A stretch of 14,013 bases of DNA from Bacteroidia bacterium (GCA_016650355.1 JAENVX010000007.1:1-14013); one strand, 5' to 3'; positions 7,654-13,675 are shown, numbered from the stretch's first letter. A program made the numbers and translations. Notes: generated from the letters alone by a model not told the origin.

Positions 7654-7661
7654 TAATTTTG
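7654..7661 (+). promoter_or_regulatory. -7 box of the small lipoprotein gene
   Basis: TAATTTTG matches the Bacteroidota -7 consensus TAnnTTTG exactly and lies 71 bases before the lipoprotein ATG at 7733. The corresponding -33 box is weak: only a T run near 7627-7630 at about the right distance. Transcription would start near 7667, leaving a leader of about 65 nt. Confidence 0.45.
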
Positions 7662-7732
7662 ATGTAATATTCAGCAAATGAAATTGCAATGGGCCTTTTT
7701 TGGCGGCAAATGATGAAATCAAAGAAATTATT

Positions 7733-7855
7733 ATGAAAAAGTTAGTTGTATTACTGGTCCTAGTGGCTTCAATGATGGTCTCGGCATGTGCATCCTACTC
7801 CTGCCCAACTTATTCTAAAGCACCTCAAAAGGACGTTAGGGATTCAAGAATTTAG
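7733..7855 (+). CDS. 40-residue predicted lipoprotein
   Basis: An ORF of only 40 codons, easily missed by gene callers. It starts at ATG 7733 with the peptide MKKLVVLLVLVASMMVSAC: a Lys-Lys n-region, a 13-residue hydrophobic core and a lipobox VSAC, so the cysteine at position 19 would be lipidated by Lgt and cleaved by LspA. The mature part is only ~22 residues (CASYSCPTYSKAPQK... ending DVRDSRI) and holds a second cysteine at position 24 and a CPTYSKAP motif. The complete lipoprotein signal and a matching -7 box upstream argue that it is real. It stands alone on the plus strand between the VWA operon and the tRNA genes. The CPTYSK pattern reminds me of short hypothetical lipoproteins in other Bacteroidota, but I cannot verify this here. 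Function unknown; an outer-membrane-anchored small peptide is the simplest inference. Confidence 0.72.
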   Translation: MKKLVVLLVLVASMMVSACASYSCPTYSKAPQKDVRDSRI

Positions 7856-7876
7856 ATTCTTAGAAAATCTTTTTTT
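7854..7876 (+). terminator. Weak terminator overlapping the lipoprotein stop codon
   Basis: AGATT (7854-7858) pairs with AATCT (7866-7870) across a 7-nt loop, followed by six further Ts. The stem is only 5 bp and AT-rich, so it would be a weak terminator, but its place right at the TAG stop (7853-7855) and the T tract are suggestive. Confidence 0.35.
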
Positions 7877-7956
7877 AAAATTCCATTCAGCAACCTGAAG
7901 GGCTTATCTATTTGATAAGGTTAGCTTAATAAAAGATCGTCATCGTTTGACCAGTG

Positions 7957-8038
7957 TACCGAAGGCGGGACTTGAACCCGCACAGCTTACGCCACACGCC
8001 TCTGAAACGTGCGTGTCTACCAATTTCACCACTTCGGC
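7957..8038 (-). tRNA. trnL: tRNA-Leu (anticodon CAG)
   Basis: On the minus strand the sequence folds as a class II tRNA. The acceptor GCCGAAG pairs with CTTCGGT (a G1-U72 wobble at the end), then comes a D arm with GTGAAATTGGTAGACAC, an anticodon stem CACGT/GCGTG with loop TTCAGAG (anticodon CAG, reads CUG), a variable arm TGGC-GTAA-GCTG, and a T arm GCGGG-TTCAAGT-CCCGC. Discriminator A73 is present; CCA is not encoded. It lies 49 bp downstream of tRNA-Leu(GAG) and is probably on the same transcript. Confidence 0.93.
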
Positions 8039-8087
8039 ATTAAATTAAAAGTCCCTCAACCCTTCGAGAACGACTTTAATTAAGATT

Positions 8088-8172
8088 TGGTGCCCAGGAC
8101 TGGACTCGAACCAGCACACCTTTCGGCTCTACCCCCTCAAAGTAGCGTGTCTACCAATTTCACCACCTGGGC
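8088..8172 (-). tRNA. trnL: tRNA-Leu (anticodon GAG)
   Basis: The minus strand gives a class II tRNA. The acceptor GCCCAGG pairs perfectly with CCTGGGC, the D arm is almost identical to the neighbouring tRNA-Leu, the anticodon stem CTACT/GGTAG has loop TTGAGGG (anticodon GAG, reads CUC and CUU), the long variable arm is AGCCGAAAGGTG-like, and the T arm is CTGG-TTCGAGT-CCAG. A73 is followed by an encoded CCA (8090-8088), unlike the other two tRNAs here. Confidence 0.94.
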
Positions 8173-8222
8173 AACTCAATAACTTTTTTCAGAGTGAAGG
8201 CACTTCCCTCGCGGAAGGCGGG

Positions 8223-8254
8223 CAAAAGTAAAAAGGATTTGAAACTTTACCAAC
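8223..8254 (-). promoter_or_regulatory. Predicted promoter of the two tRNA-Leu genes
   Basis: On the minus strand, GTTG (8254-8251) is followed after 20 bp by TACTTTTG (8230-8223), an exact -7 TAnnTTTG match. Transcription would start near 8217 and run into tRNA-Leu(GAG) at 8172. The promoter overlaps the start of the intergenic gap after the PH-like gene, whose stop is at 8264. A small hairpin (CTTCC/GGAAG, 8203-8217) would sit at the 5' end of the precursor. Confidence 0.5.
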
Positions 8255-8263
8255 GAAACCAAT

Positions 8264-8716
8264 TTAAGCATCTAGCCTCTTTTTTTTAGGTGCTTTTTGG
8301 CTCAAATATTGAATAATGCGGTCATACTCTGTGTGTTCTTTTTGCCCGATTGTTAACCGTGTACCATCATTGAATTTAATTTCAAATTCTTTATAGACAG
8401 AATTCTTACCCGTCTTCACGTGATGCTCTGCCCAAAAATCAATCTGATCAAGCGGAAATTTTCTAGTACTGTGAAGAACAGGGTAAGCAAGCCCTAACTC
8501 GTTATTACCCAGCGTGATTACTTTATAGCGAATAAAAATTTTATATAGAACAAATAAAGCGATTGGGGAAAGAAGCATTATTACCAAATAAGTGTACCAG
8601 GCAGGCTTCGGATCCTTGATGACGACTAGTACGTTCATGAAAAGAACAACCAACGTCAACGATAGAAAGATGACGAATGAGGCAACAGTGCTTGTTCGTG
8701 GTCTTGAAATAATCAA
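8264..8716 (-). CDS. Small two-helix membrane protein with PH-like C-terminal domain
   Basis: A ~150-residue protein with two hydrophobic helices at about 11-31 (VASFVIFLSLTLVVLFMNVL) and 40-60 (YTYLVIMLLSPIALFVLYKIF), then a soluble beta-rich domain: YKVITLGNNELGLAYPVL, FPLDQIDFWAEHH, YKEFEIKFNDGTRLTIG and a final helix YDRIIQYLSQK. This order resembles bacterial PH-like (YdbS-type) membrane proteins, but the match is by eye only. The reading frame has no ATG before the first helix; the only usual start is TTG at 8716, with an in-frame stop three codons upstream. An ATG at 8726 opens a different frame. The gene begins 15 bp after the 3' end of tRNA-Thr and is followed by two tRNA-Leu genes, so it may be read from the tRNA-Thr promoter. 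Function unknown. Confidence 0.65.
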   Translation of the reverse strand: MIISRPRTSTVASFVIFLSLTLVVLFMNVLVVIKDPKPAWYTYLVIMLLSPIALFVLYKIFIRYKVITLGNNELGLAYPVLHSTRKFPLDQIDFWAEHHVKTGKNSVYKEFEIKFNDGTRLTIGQKEHTEYDRIIQYLSQKAPKKKRLDA

Positions 8717-8731
8717 AATAATTCATTTAAG

Positions 8732-8803
8732 AGCCGAGAATGAGATTTGAACTCACGACCTGCTGATTACGAATCAGCTGCTCTACCCCTGAGCTACCTC
8801 GGC
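8732..8803 (-). tRNA. trnT: tRNA-Thr (anticodon CGU)
   Basis: The minus strand folds as a class I tRNA. The acceptor GCCGAGG pairs with TCTCGGC (one G-U at pair 7-66), U8-A9 is followed by a GCTC/GAGC D arm, the anticodon stem GCTGA/TCAGC has loop TTCGTAA (anticodon CGT, reads ACG), and the T arm is GTGAG-TTCAAAT-CTCAT (one G-U pair). The discriminator is U and CCA is not encoded. A weak -7-like TAATTTTA lies upstream at 8828-8821. Confidence 0.93.
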
Positions 8804-8865
8804 CAACATTTGGGATATGGTAAAATTATACTTATTCGTAAAAAGTCTATCTTGTACTCACAAAT

Positions 8866-9300
8866 ATGCTATCAAAGAAGTGTAAATATGCGATTCACGC
8901 CCTGGTATATCTTGCCGAGCGCTATCAACAAGGCCCCGTGCACATTCAGGATATTGCCGAACAGCAGCATATACCAAAGAAGTTTCTCGAAGCTATCCTT
9001 TTGGAGCTACGCAATGCTAAAATCCTTCATAGCAAGAAGGGAAAAGGAGGTGGATATTACCTTTACCGAAAGCCGGAAGACGTAAATCTGATGGAAATAA
9101 TGAGGCTAATGGATGGGGCGATAGCCATGCTTCCCTGCGTATCGCTTAATTATTACGAACCCTGTGAAGAATGCCGGGATGAGAAAAACTGCGGAATTCG
9201 TGATGTTTTCATTGGAGTCAGGGATGAAACGCTCAGAATTTTATCGGAAAGTAATCTAGCTGAGATACTTAAAAGGCAAAAAGGGGAAAGAAGAGTGTAA
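8866..9300 (+). CDS. Rrf2/IscR-family transcriptional regulator with four cysteines
   Basis: A 144-residue winged-helix regulator. The N-terminal part is typical Rrf2: LSKKCKYAIHALVYLA (2-17), IQDIAEQQHIPKKFLEAIL (27-45, recognition helix region), and the wing with SKKGKGGGYYL (56-66). The C-terminal part has C91, C100, C103 and C109 (CVSLNYYEPCEEC spacing C-x8-C-x2-C-x5-C) in the same place as the Fe-S ligands of IscR/NsrR, but with one more cysteine. By analogy it may bind an Fe-S cluster and sense redox, NO or cysteine metabolism. The ATG at 8866 fits the family N-terminus. A 1-Cys peroxiredoxin gene follows 72 bp downstream on the same strand with palindromes in its promoter, which makes it the most likely target. 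Whether it represses or activates cannot be told. Confidence 0.88.
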   Translation: MLSKKCKYAIHALVYLAERYQQGPVHIQDIAEQQHIPKKFLEAILLELRNAKILHSKKGKGGGYYLYRKPEDVNLMEIMRLMDGAIAMLPCVSLNYYEPCEECRDEKNCGIRDVFIGVRDETLRILSESNLAEILKRQKGERRV

Positions 9301-9312
9301 AAATTAGGCGTA

Positions 9313-9348
9313 GTCTACTAATTCTATAGACAAAATGCTATATTTGTC
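9313..9348 (+). promoter_or_regulatory. Promoter/operator of the peroxiredoxin gene
   Basis: TATATTTG (9339-9346) is an exact -7 TAnnTTTG box 26 bases before the ATG at 9373, but no TTTG is found at the -33 position, as in regulated promoters. Two perfect inverted repeats lie on it: GTCTA-N9-TAGAC (9313-9331), in the -33 region, and GACAAA-N8-TTTGTC (9329-9348), covering the -7 box. They are good operator candidates for the Rrf2-family regulator encoded just upstream. The half-site AGTCTA also occurs before that regulator's own gene (8844-8849). Confidence 0.5.
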
Positions 9349-9372
9349 ATTCAATCAAAAAATAATACAAAT

Positions 9373-10008
9373 ATGTCTATTCGATTAGGTGATGTTGCTC
9401 CAGACTTTCAAGCTGAGACCACGGAAGGAAAAATTAAATTTCATGACTGGCTTGGTTCAAGTTGGGGTGTTTTGTTCTCGCATCCGGCTGATTTTACGCC
9501 CGTTTGTACAACTGAGTTAGGTGCAGTAGCAAAACTTCGTTCGGAGTTTGATAAACGCAATGTAAAAGTAATGGCTCTGAGTGCCGATCCGCTGGATTCA
9601 CACATGAAGTGGATAGGGGATATTAACGAAACACAAAATACGCAAGTCAATTTTCCTGTGATTGCTGATCCTAAATTTGAGGTGGCTAATCTTTATGATA
9701 TGATTCATCCACAGGTAAGCGATAAGTTTACTGTACGTTCTGTGTTTGTTGTAGGCCCTGATAAAAAGGTTAAACTAACAATAACTTACCCTGCCGCTAC
9801 CGGAAGGAACTTTGATGAGATACTACGAGTGATTGACAGTTTACAATTGACAGCCAATTATAGTGTAGCAACTCCTGCCAACTGGAAGCACGGTGAAGAT
9901 GTAATTATCACGGCTGCAATAAAAGACGAAGATATTGCCGCAAAATTCCCGAAAGGCTATAATAGGATAAAGCCTTACCTGAGGACAACTCCTCAGCCCA
10001 ACATTTAA
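9373..10008 (+). CDS. 1-Cys peroxiredoxin (Prx6 type)
   Basis: A 211-residue cytoplasmic peroxidase that reduces H2O2, organic peroxides or peroxynitrite. The peroxidatic centre is PADFTPVCTTELG (38-50) with C45; conserved T42, H37 and R122 (FTVRSVFVVGP) complete the active site. C45 is the only cysteine in the protein, so a resolving cysteine is absent and an outside thiol must reduce it. The longer C-terminal part (about 150-211) with TPANWKHGEDVII and the YLRTTPQP ending is typical of the Prx6 branch rather than of AhpC. It starts at ATG 9373, follows the Rrf2-family gene by 72 bp, has its own predicted -7 box, and ends before a terminator at 10032. This fits a redox-induced defence gene. 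Which thiol donor it uses is unknown. Confidence 0.95.
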   Translation: MSIRLGDVAPDFQAETTEGKIKFHDWLGSSWGVLFSHPADFTPVCTTELGAVAKLRSEFDKRNVKVMALSADPLDSHMKWIGDINETQNTQVNFPVIADPKFEVANLYDMIHPQVSDKFTVRSVFVVGPDKKVKLTITYPAATGRNFDEILRVIDSLQLTANYSVATPANWKHGEDVIITAAIKDEDIAAKFPKGYNRIKPYLRTTPQPNI

Positions 10009-10031
10009 CCACAGTATTAATTTGCAACTTT

Positions 10032-10056
10032 GAGACCCGGGATACCGGGTCTCTTT
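10032..10056 (+). terminator. Terminator after the peroxiredoxin gene
   Basis: GAGACCCGG (10032-10040) and CCGGGTCTC (10045-10053) form a perfect 9-bp GC-rich stem with a GATA loop, followed by TTTGCTTT. The T tract is short, so termination may be moderate, but the stem is strong and well placed 23 bases after the stop codon. Confidence 0.75.
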
Positions 10057-10058
10057 GC

Positions 10059-10092
10059 TTTGGTGGGTTTACACCAAATAAGTTTATTTTTG
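10059..10092 (+). promoter_or_regulatory. Promoter with a 20-bp palindrome upstream of the aminotransferase
   Basis: TATTTTTG (10085-10092) is an exact -7 box 16 bases before the ATG at 10109, so the leader is very short. TTTG at 10059-10062 lies 22 bp upstream as a -33 box. The same TTTG opens a perfect inverted repeat TTTGGTG-GGTTTA-CACCAAA (10059-10078) that fills the space between the two boxes and may be an operator. A weak hairpin/terminator reading is also possible. Confidence 0.5.
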
Positions 10093-10108
10093 CACGCGAA
10101 ATACCTCT

Positions 10109-11266
10109 ATGGAAAAAAGTCACAAAGAGAAGCCAATGGATGAAATGCCCGTCATGAATGAAAGCGAGGGCATTGTGCTATTTTATCCAAACATTCCTAA
10201 AACGGCTATTGCCGAGGTAACGAAAGTCCTTCAGTCGCGATGGATAGGACAAGGCCCGCGCGTGGCCCAATTTGAATTGGAGTTTTCTGAAAGATTTGCC
10301 GGGAAAGGCTCTTCTCTGGCCGTAGGCTCAGGCACTGATGCACTTCACCTGGCTTACATCCTTGCGGGGTTGAAGGAAGGTGATGAGGTAATAACACCAG
10401 TCTTTACATGCACAGCTACCACCATTCCCTTTTTATATATGGGGGTGAAATTTCGGTTTGCCGATGTAGATCCGGAAACACTTAATATTAGTGTACAGCA
10501 TGTTCGTGAATTGATTTCAGACAAGACAAAAGCAATAGTTATTGTGCCTTATGGCGGCCTTCCATGCGATATGGATGAACTTCAAGCTATCGCCAAAGAA
10601 TACAATATTCCGATTATTGAAGATGCAGCTCATGCTTTGGGTGCAACCTATAAAGGAAAAAAAGTTGGCGAAATTTCTGACTTCACCATGTTCTCTTTCC
10701 AGGCGATAAAACACATAACCACCGGTGATGGTGGCATGTTGATCATTCAGGATAAGAATTTAGTGCCAAAGGCCGAGCGGATTCGTTGGTTTGGAATAGA
10801 CAGGTCTAATAAGCAAAAAGGAAACTGGGAAAACGATATTTGGGAAGTTGGCTACAAATATCAAATGACAGATATTGGAGCTGCCATGGGCCTTGCCGCA
10901 TTACATGAATTTGATGAGACACTTGCTCACCGCCAAAAACTATTTCAGGCCTATCGTAAAGGACTTAAAGGGATTTCCGGGATTAAATTGATTGGTGCGG
11001 AACTTACCGATCGAACACATGCTGCCTGGCTTTGCACATGCCTGGTAGAAAATCGAGTGGACTTTATGAAAAAATTGCGTGAACATAAAATTGAATCAAG
11101 CCAAGTTCATTTTCGAAATGATCGTTACACCATACTTGGTGGCAGAAGGAATGATCTTCCAAACATGGATGCTATTGAAGAAAACTACATAGTCTTACCG
11201 TTGCACTCGCACGTTACGGAGGAAAATGTAAACTATATATGTGAAGTAATACGCAAGGGATGGTAG
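10109..11266 (+). CDS. DegT/DnrJ/EryC1-family PLP-dependent sugar aminotransferase
   Basis: A 385-residue fold-type I PLP enzyme. Members transfer an amino group, usually from glutamate, to a nucleotide-linked keto-sugar for polysaccharides or glycoconjugates. Seen here are the N-terminal RWIGQGPRVAQFE (44-56), the PLP-phosphate region SLAVGSGTDALHLA (69-82), FTCTATTIPFLYMG (99-112), IIEDAAHALG (169-178) with D172 to contact the pyridine nitrogen, and SFQAIKHITTGDGG (196-209) with K201, the likely Schiff-base lysine. A lysine there argues for transamination and against the His-containing dehydratase branch. The Y-x-MTDIGAAMG segment (251-261) is also typical. ATG 10109 gives a ~20-residue extension before the conserved start; ATGs at 10136, 10145 and 10154 are alternatives. 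No sugar cluster surrounds it, so its substrate cannot be read from context, although a glycosyltransferase lies convergently downstream. Confidence 0.92.
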   Translation: MEKSHKEKPMDEMPVMNESEGIVLFYPNIPKTAIAEVTKVLQSRWIGQGPRVAQFELEFSERFAGKGSSLAVGSGTDALHLAYILAGLKEGDEVITPVFTCTATTIPFLYMGVKFRFADVDPETLNISVQHVRELISDKTKAIVIVPYGGLPCDMDELQAIAKEYNIPIIEDAAHALGATYKGKKVGEISDFTMFSFQAIKHITTGDGGMLIIQDKNLVPKAERIRWFGIDRSNKQKGNWENDIWEVGYKYQMTDIGAAMGLAALHEFDETLAHRQKLFQAYRKGLKGISGIKLIGAELTDRTHAAWLCTCLVENRVDFMKKLREHKIESSQVHFRNDRYTILGGRRNDLPNMDAIEENYIVLPLHSHVTEENVNYICEVIRKGW

Positions 11267-11324
11267 AAGTTTGCATTATGCAACCTTAGAATTTTATGCG
11301 ATCTTGATCAACCACCAGTATCAG

Positions 11325-12236
11325 CTACTTTTTCCAAACAGAAAAGAATCTTTTCAACTTATCTTTCAACAACTTTAGTTTAATATTCCTAATATCTGGC
11401 TCTGGGGTTGGTCCTGAAAAAGGTTGACCCAATCGCAAAAAGTAATTTAGGAAAGTTGATTTAGAGATCCCCCATTTTAGCAGAAACTGTTTATTCCCAT
11501 CATTTCTTTTTACGCGTGATGTACTTTTGGATGTAAAGTGATATACACGAGATTTGCTAATGCCCTTGTAGTATCTCACGCCACAATGCCATAGCTTCAT
11601 CATCATGTCCGGGTCGGACGCCATACCAGGAGTATATTCTGTACTTAATCCCCCAATCTGCTTCCATATATTTTTATGCAACACCATCGGATACCAGTTA
11701 CAACCAGTCCAATCCTGAAATGGTAGAGTATGAAACTCCTTCAAAAATAGTTCTTCTTGAAAATCATTTATCGTTTTTCCGTAGTCGTATGGAGCAATGA
11801 TGCCTTTGAATTTAGTTGGACTATGCTCTATCATTGACCCGGTGATGCAAAAGTATTCGTGATCGAGACTTTTAATTTCATCAAATAAATAACGATCCCA
11901 ATCCGGAGCAAAATAGTAATCATCATCTGACAATACTATATAGTTAGTATTTACCAGGCACGCTGGTGCATTAAATCCGTAGCAGACTCCAACATTTTCT
12001 TTTGAATACGAATAGCTGATATTCTGATCCTTAACCCATTCTAACGTTCCGTCAATACCTTCATTGACGTGTACGATGATTTGGTGATTGTGTTTTGAGT
12101 TTTTGCGAATGCTTTCGATGCAGCATTTAAGATACGCCAGGTTATTCCAGGAGGGTATTAATATCGAAAACACTTCTTCGTGTCCATCAACCAAATTCTT
12201 TTCTTTTGCTGCGTGAAAAGTAATTTTTGAAATCAT
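11325..12236 (-). CDS. Family 2 glycosyltransferase
   Basis: A 303-residue GT-A fold transferase. The N-terminal nucleotide-sugar-binding part reads FSILIPSWNNLAYLKCCIESI (23-43, in part: SILIPSWNN), followed by IIVHVNEG (53-60) and KENVGVCYGFN (79-89). The metal-binding DXD-type motif is LSDDDYYF (102-109; D104-D106). The acceptor/catalytic side shows WTGCNWYPMVLH (176-187) and ASDPDMMMKLW (206-216), whose aspartates are candidates for the base. No signal peptide or membrane segment is seen; the basic C-terminus (KLLKDKLKRFFSVWKK) may contact the membrane. Its ATG overlaps the stop of the upstream EamA gene by 4 bp (12233-12236), indicating translational coupling. It probably modifies a surface glycan; donor and acceptor are unknown. 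It is convergent with the aminotransferase gene, with a 58-bp gap and no clear terminator. Confidence 0.88.
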   Translation of the reverse strand: MISKITFHAAKEKNLVDGHEEVFSILIPSWNNLAYLKCCIESIRKNSKHNHQIIVHVNEGIDGTLEWVKDQNISYSYSKENVGVCYGFNAPACLVNTNYIVLSDDDYYFAPDWDRYLFDEIKSLDHEYFCITGSMIEHSPTKFKGIIAPYDYGKTINDFQEELFLKEFHTLPFQDWTGCNWYPMVLHKNIWKQIGGLSTEYTPGMASDPDMMMKLWHCGVRYYKGISKSRVYHFTSKSTSRVKRNDGNKQFLLKWGISKSTFLNYFLRLGQPFSGPTPEPDIRNIKLKLLKDKLKRFFSVWKK

Positions 12237-13129
12237 ACAGTTGTTTTATCAAGATCAGACTTTGTACTTGTAATTAGATAACCTCTGTTTACAAGATAGA
12301 TTCCAACCAGGGTGACCACAAACGCGAACCCAATTTTTAAGTTAAACTTTTCATTGAGAATTAATGAGCCTAATGTTACAGCTACCAAAGGATTAATATA
12401 GGAGTAAAGGGAAACTAAGGTCATTGGCAATTTGCTAATAGCATAGTAGTACATAACGTATGCTATTGCAGAACCAAAAATACTTAAATAGACCAATGAG
12501 TAAATAGTTGGCAAAGTCCAGTGAATTAAAGTTAGATCATCGAACATGAAACTTAGGGGTAAGCAAAAGATGCCGCCTAATAACATTTGCATGCCAGCAT
12601 TTAGAAATAAATTTGAATTTTGGTTCGACTTTCGAACCAGAATGCTGCCTGCTGCCCATGAAACTATGGCTATAAATATTAGGAGGATGCCAATAGTATA
12701 ATTAGGATCAGCGAAGCTCTGAAGATGCTCACTAAATATCAAAACTATTCCAGCCAGGCCAATGATCGCACCGATTACTATCATCGTGTTTGGTAATTCA
12801 GAACGGTTCACGGAAAGGTTGATAAGAATTACTAAAACGGGCATAAGCGAACAGATAATAGCGGCAATTCCGCTATCCACAAAAACTTCTGCCCAGGATA
12901 CGAGACCGTTGCTAAGCGTGATCATTAGAAATCCCATCACTGCCATTTGTGCAAAGTATCTAAAATTTGGCAGTTTTGGTTTTTGCGTAATAAAGACAAT
13001 TGCTGTTAAGAAAAGTCCTGCGCCTATCTGACGGATGGCAGCAAAGAGGAAAGGTGGAAATTCATGTACGCCAATCCGAATGGCAAGGAAGGTAGTACCC
13101 CAAATCACGCAAATGCCTGCAAGGCACAA
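12233..13129 (-). CDS. EamA/DMT-superfamily membrane transporter
   Basis: About 300 residues forming roughly ten hydrophobic helices in two EamA repeats. The first repeat begins with the signature VIWGTTFLAIRIG (8-20); the second with IVSWAAGSILVRKS (155-168). The late SLYSYINPLVAVTLGSLILNEK (240-261, in part: YSYINPLVA, LNEK) is the conserved end of the second repeat. Members export amino acids, metabolites or nucleotide sugars across the inner membrane; the substrate here is not predictable, though coupling to a glycosyltransferase is suggestive. The start is uncertain: TTG at 13129 falls inside the first helix, the frame stays open to a stop at 13174, and the upstream stretch (NKINIIKRKNFLAYL) looks like the real N-terminus but has no ATG, GTG or TTG, only ATT/ATC codons such as 13159. 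The gene overlaps the downstream glycosyltransferase by 4 bp. Confidence 0.85.
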   Translation of the reverse strand: MCLAGICVIWGTTFLAIRIGVHEFPPFLFAAIRQIGAGLFLTAIVFITQKPKLPNFRYFAQMAVMGFLMITLSNGLVSWAEVFVDSGIAAIICSLMPVLVILINLSVNRSELPNTMIVIGAIIGLAGIVLIFSEHLQSFADPNYTIGILLIFIAIVSWAAGSILVRKSNQNSNLFLNAGMQMLLGGIFCLPLSFMFDDLTLIHWTLPTIYSLVYLSIFGSAIAYVMYYYAISKLPMTLVSLYSYINPLVAVTLGSLILNEKFNLKIGFAFVVTLVGIYLVNRGYLITSTKSDLDKTTV

Positions 13130-13232
13130 ATAAGCAAGAAAATTTTTGCGTTTGATAATATTGATTTTGTTTCAAAATAAGTTGATTTCGGCAATACTGA
13201 TGAGCACCATATAATCCCGACCTAGATATCAG

Positions 13233-13257
13233 TCGAAAAAAACAATTGCTTTTTCGA
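13233..13257 (-). terminator. Possible terminator hairpin after the Dabb gene
   Basis: A perfect 8-bp inverted repeat, TCGAAAAA (13233-13240) with TTTTTCGA (13250-13257), encloses a 9-nt loop, 19 bases after the stop of the Dabb gene. On the minus strand it gives TCGAAAAA, GCAATTGTT, TTTTTCGA; the T-rich second arm lies inside the stem, so it may be a weak bidirectional terminator. It would separate the Dabb gene from the EamA transcript. Confidence 0.35.
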
Positions 13258-13276
13258 AGTAGTGAGAAAGCTGCAG

Positions 13277-13675
13277 CTAAGCTGAAATGGCATCGTATAC
13301 GATCACCTTTTCCCAGAGGTGAGAGCAGTTCTCAATAAATTTTAAATGTATGGGGTGATCCTGATAGGTCTTCTGCCCAGCCAGGTCATCAAAGAACATC
13401 AATTCAGATGCACTGTAACTATTATCCACCACATCACGTTTTTCTGTGCTTGCCGGCACTCCAATGTGCAGCATTTTTATCGTTTCGATTTTCTTTAATG
13501 TTCTTAGCCCTTCCAGTAGTTTAGCGAGGTCTTCTTTTGAAGATGGGTTTTTGAGCCAGAAGAAAACATGGTGAACAAGAGGTGATTTTTCTTTTTCCAT
13601 AGCGAATGATGTTGTAATTCCTAAAGTTAAGGCAGAAGCCGTTGCCAAAAAAGTTCTGCGGGATTGGGTTTCCAT
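13277..13675 (-). CDS. Tat-exported Dabb (stress-responsive alpha/beta barrel) domain protein
   Basis: A 132-residue protein with a twin-arginine signal: SRRTFLATASALTLG (5-19), with a hydrophobic core ending near FAMEKEK. The mature ~105 residues match the Dabb ferredoxin-like dimeric barrel: VHHVFFWLKNPSSKEDLAKLLEGL (34-57, in part VHHVFFWLK), IKMLHIGVPAS (66-76), the central YSASELMFFDDLAGQKTYQDHP (87-108, in part YSASELMFF and YQDHP), and HLKFIENCSHLW (110-121). The conserved H-H-V-F-F-W start and Y-x-D-H-P motif are both present. Export by Tat suggests folding before translocation. Some Bacteroidota secrete Dabb proteins with no known catalytic role, so function is not assigned. The start at ATG 13675 directly precedes the Tat signal. 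It stands alone, upstream of the EamA gene. Confidence 0.85.
   Translation of the reverse strand: METQSRRTFLATASALTLGITTSFAMEKEKSPLVHHVFFWLKNPSSKEDLAKLLEGLRTLKKIETIKMLHIGVPASTEKRDVVDNSYSASELMFFDDLAGQKTYQDHPIHLKFIENCSHLWEKVIVYDAISA

Noticed and set aside
7903..7919. CTTATC-TATTT-GATAAG hairpin as terminator of the tRNA-Leu transcript
   Set aside because: The 6-bp AT-rich stem is not followed by a T tract on the minus strand (GCCCTTC follows).
8541..8726. Minus-strand ORF starting at ATG 8726
   Set aside because: It is out of frame with the convincing two-helix PH-like protein and shows no protein-like pattern after the first residues; kept only as a note on the missing ATG.
8747..9085. Plus-strand ORF of 112 codons over tRNA-Thr and the Rrf2-family gene
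   Set aside because: It reads antisense through the tRNA and out of frame through a clear Rrf2 coding region.
11271..11283. TTGCATTATGCAA palindrome as terminator between the convergent aminotransferase and glycosyltransferase genes
   Set aside because: The stem is 5-6 bp with a 1-3-nt loop and no T tract follows, so it is too weak to call.
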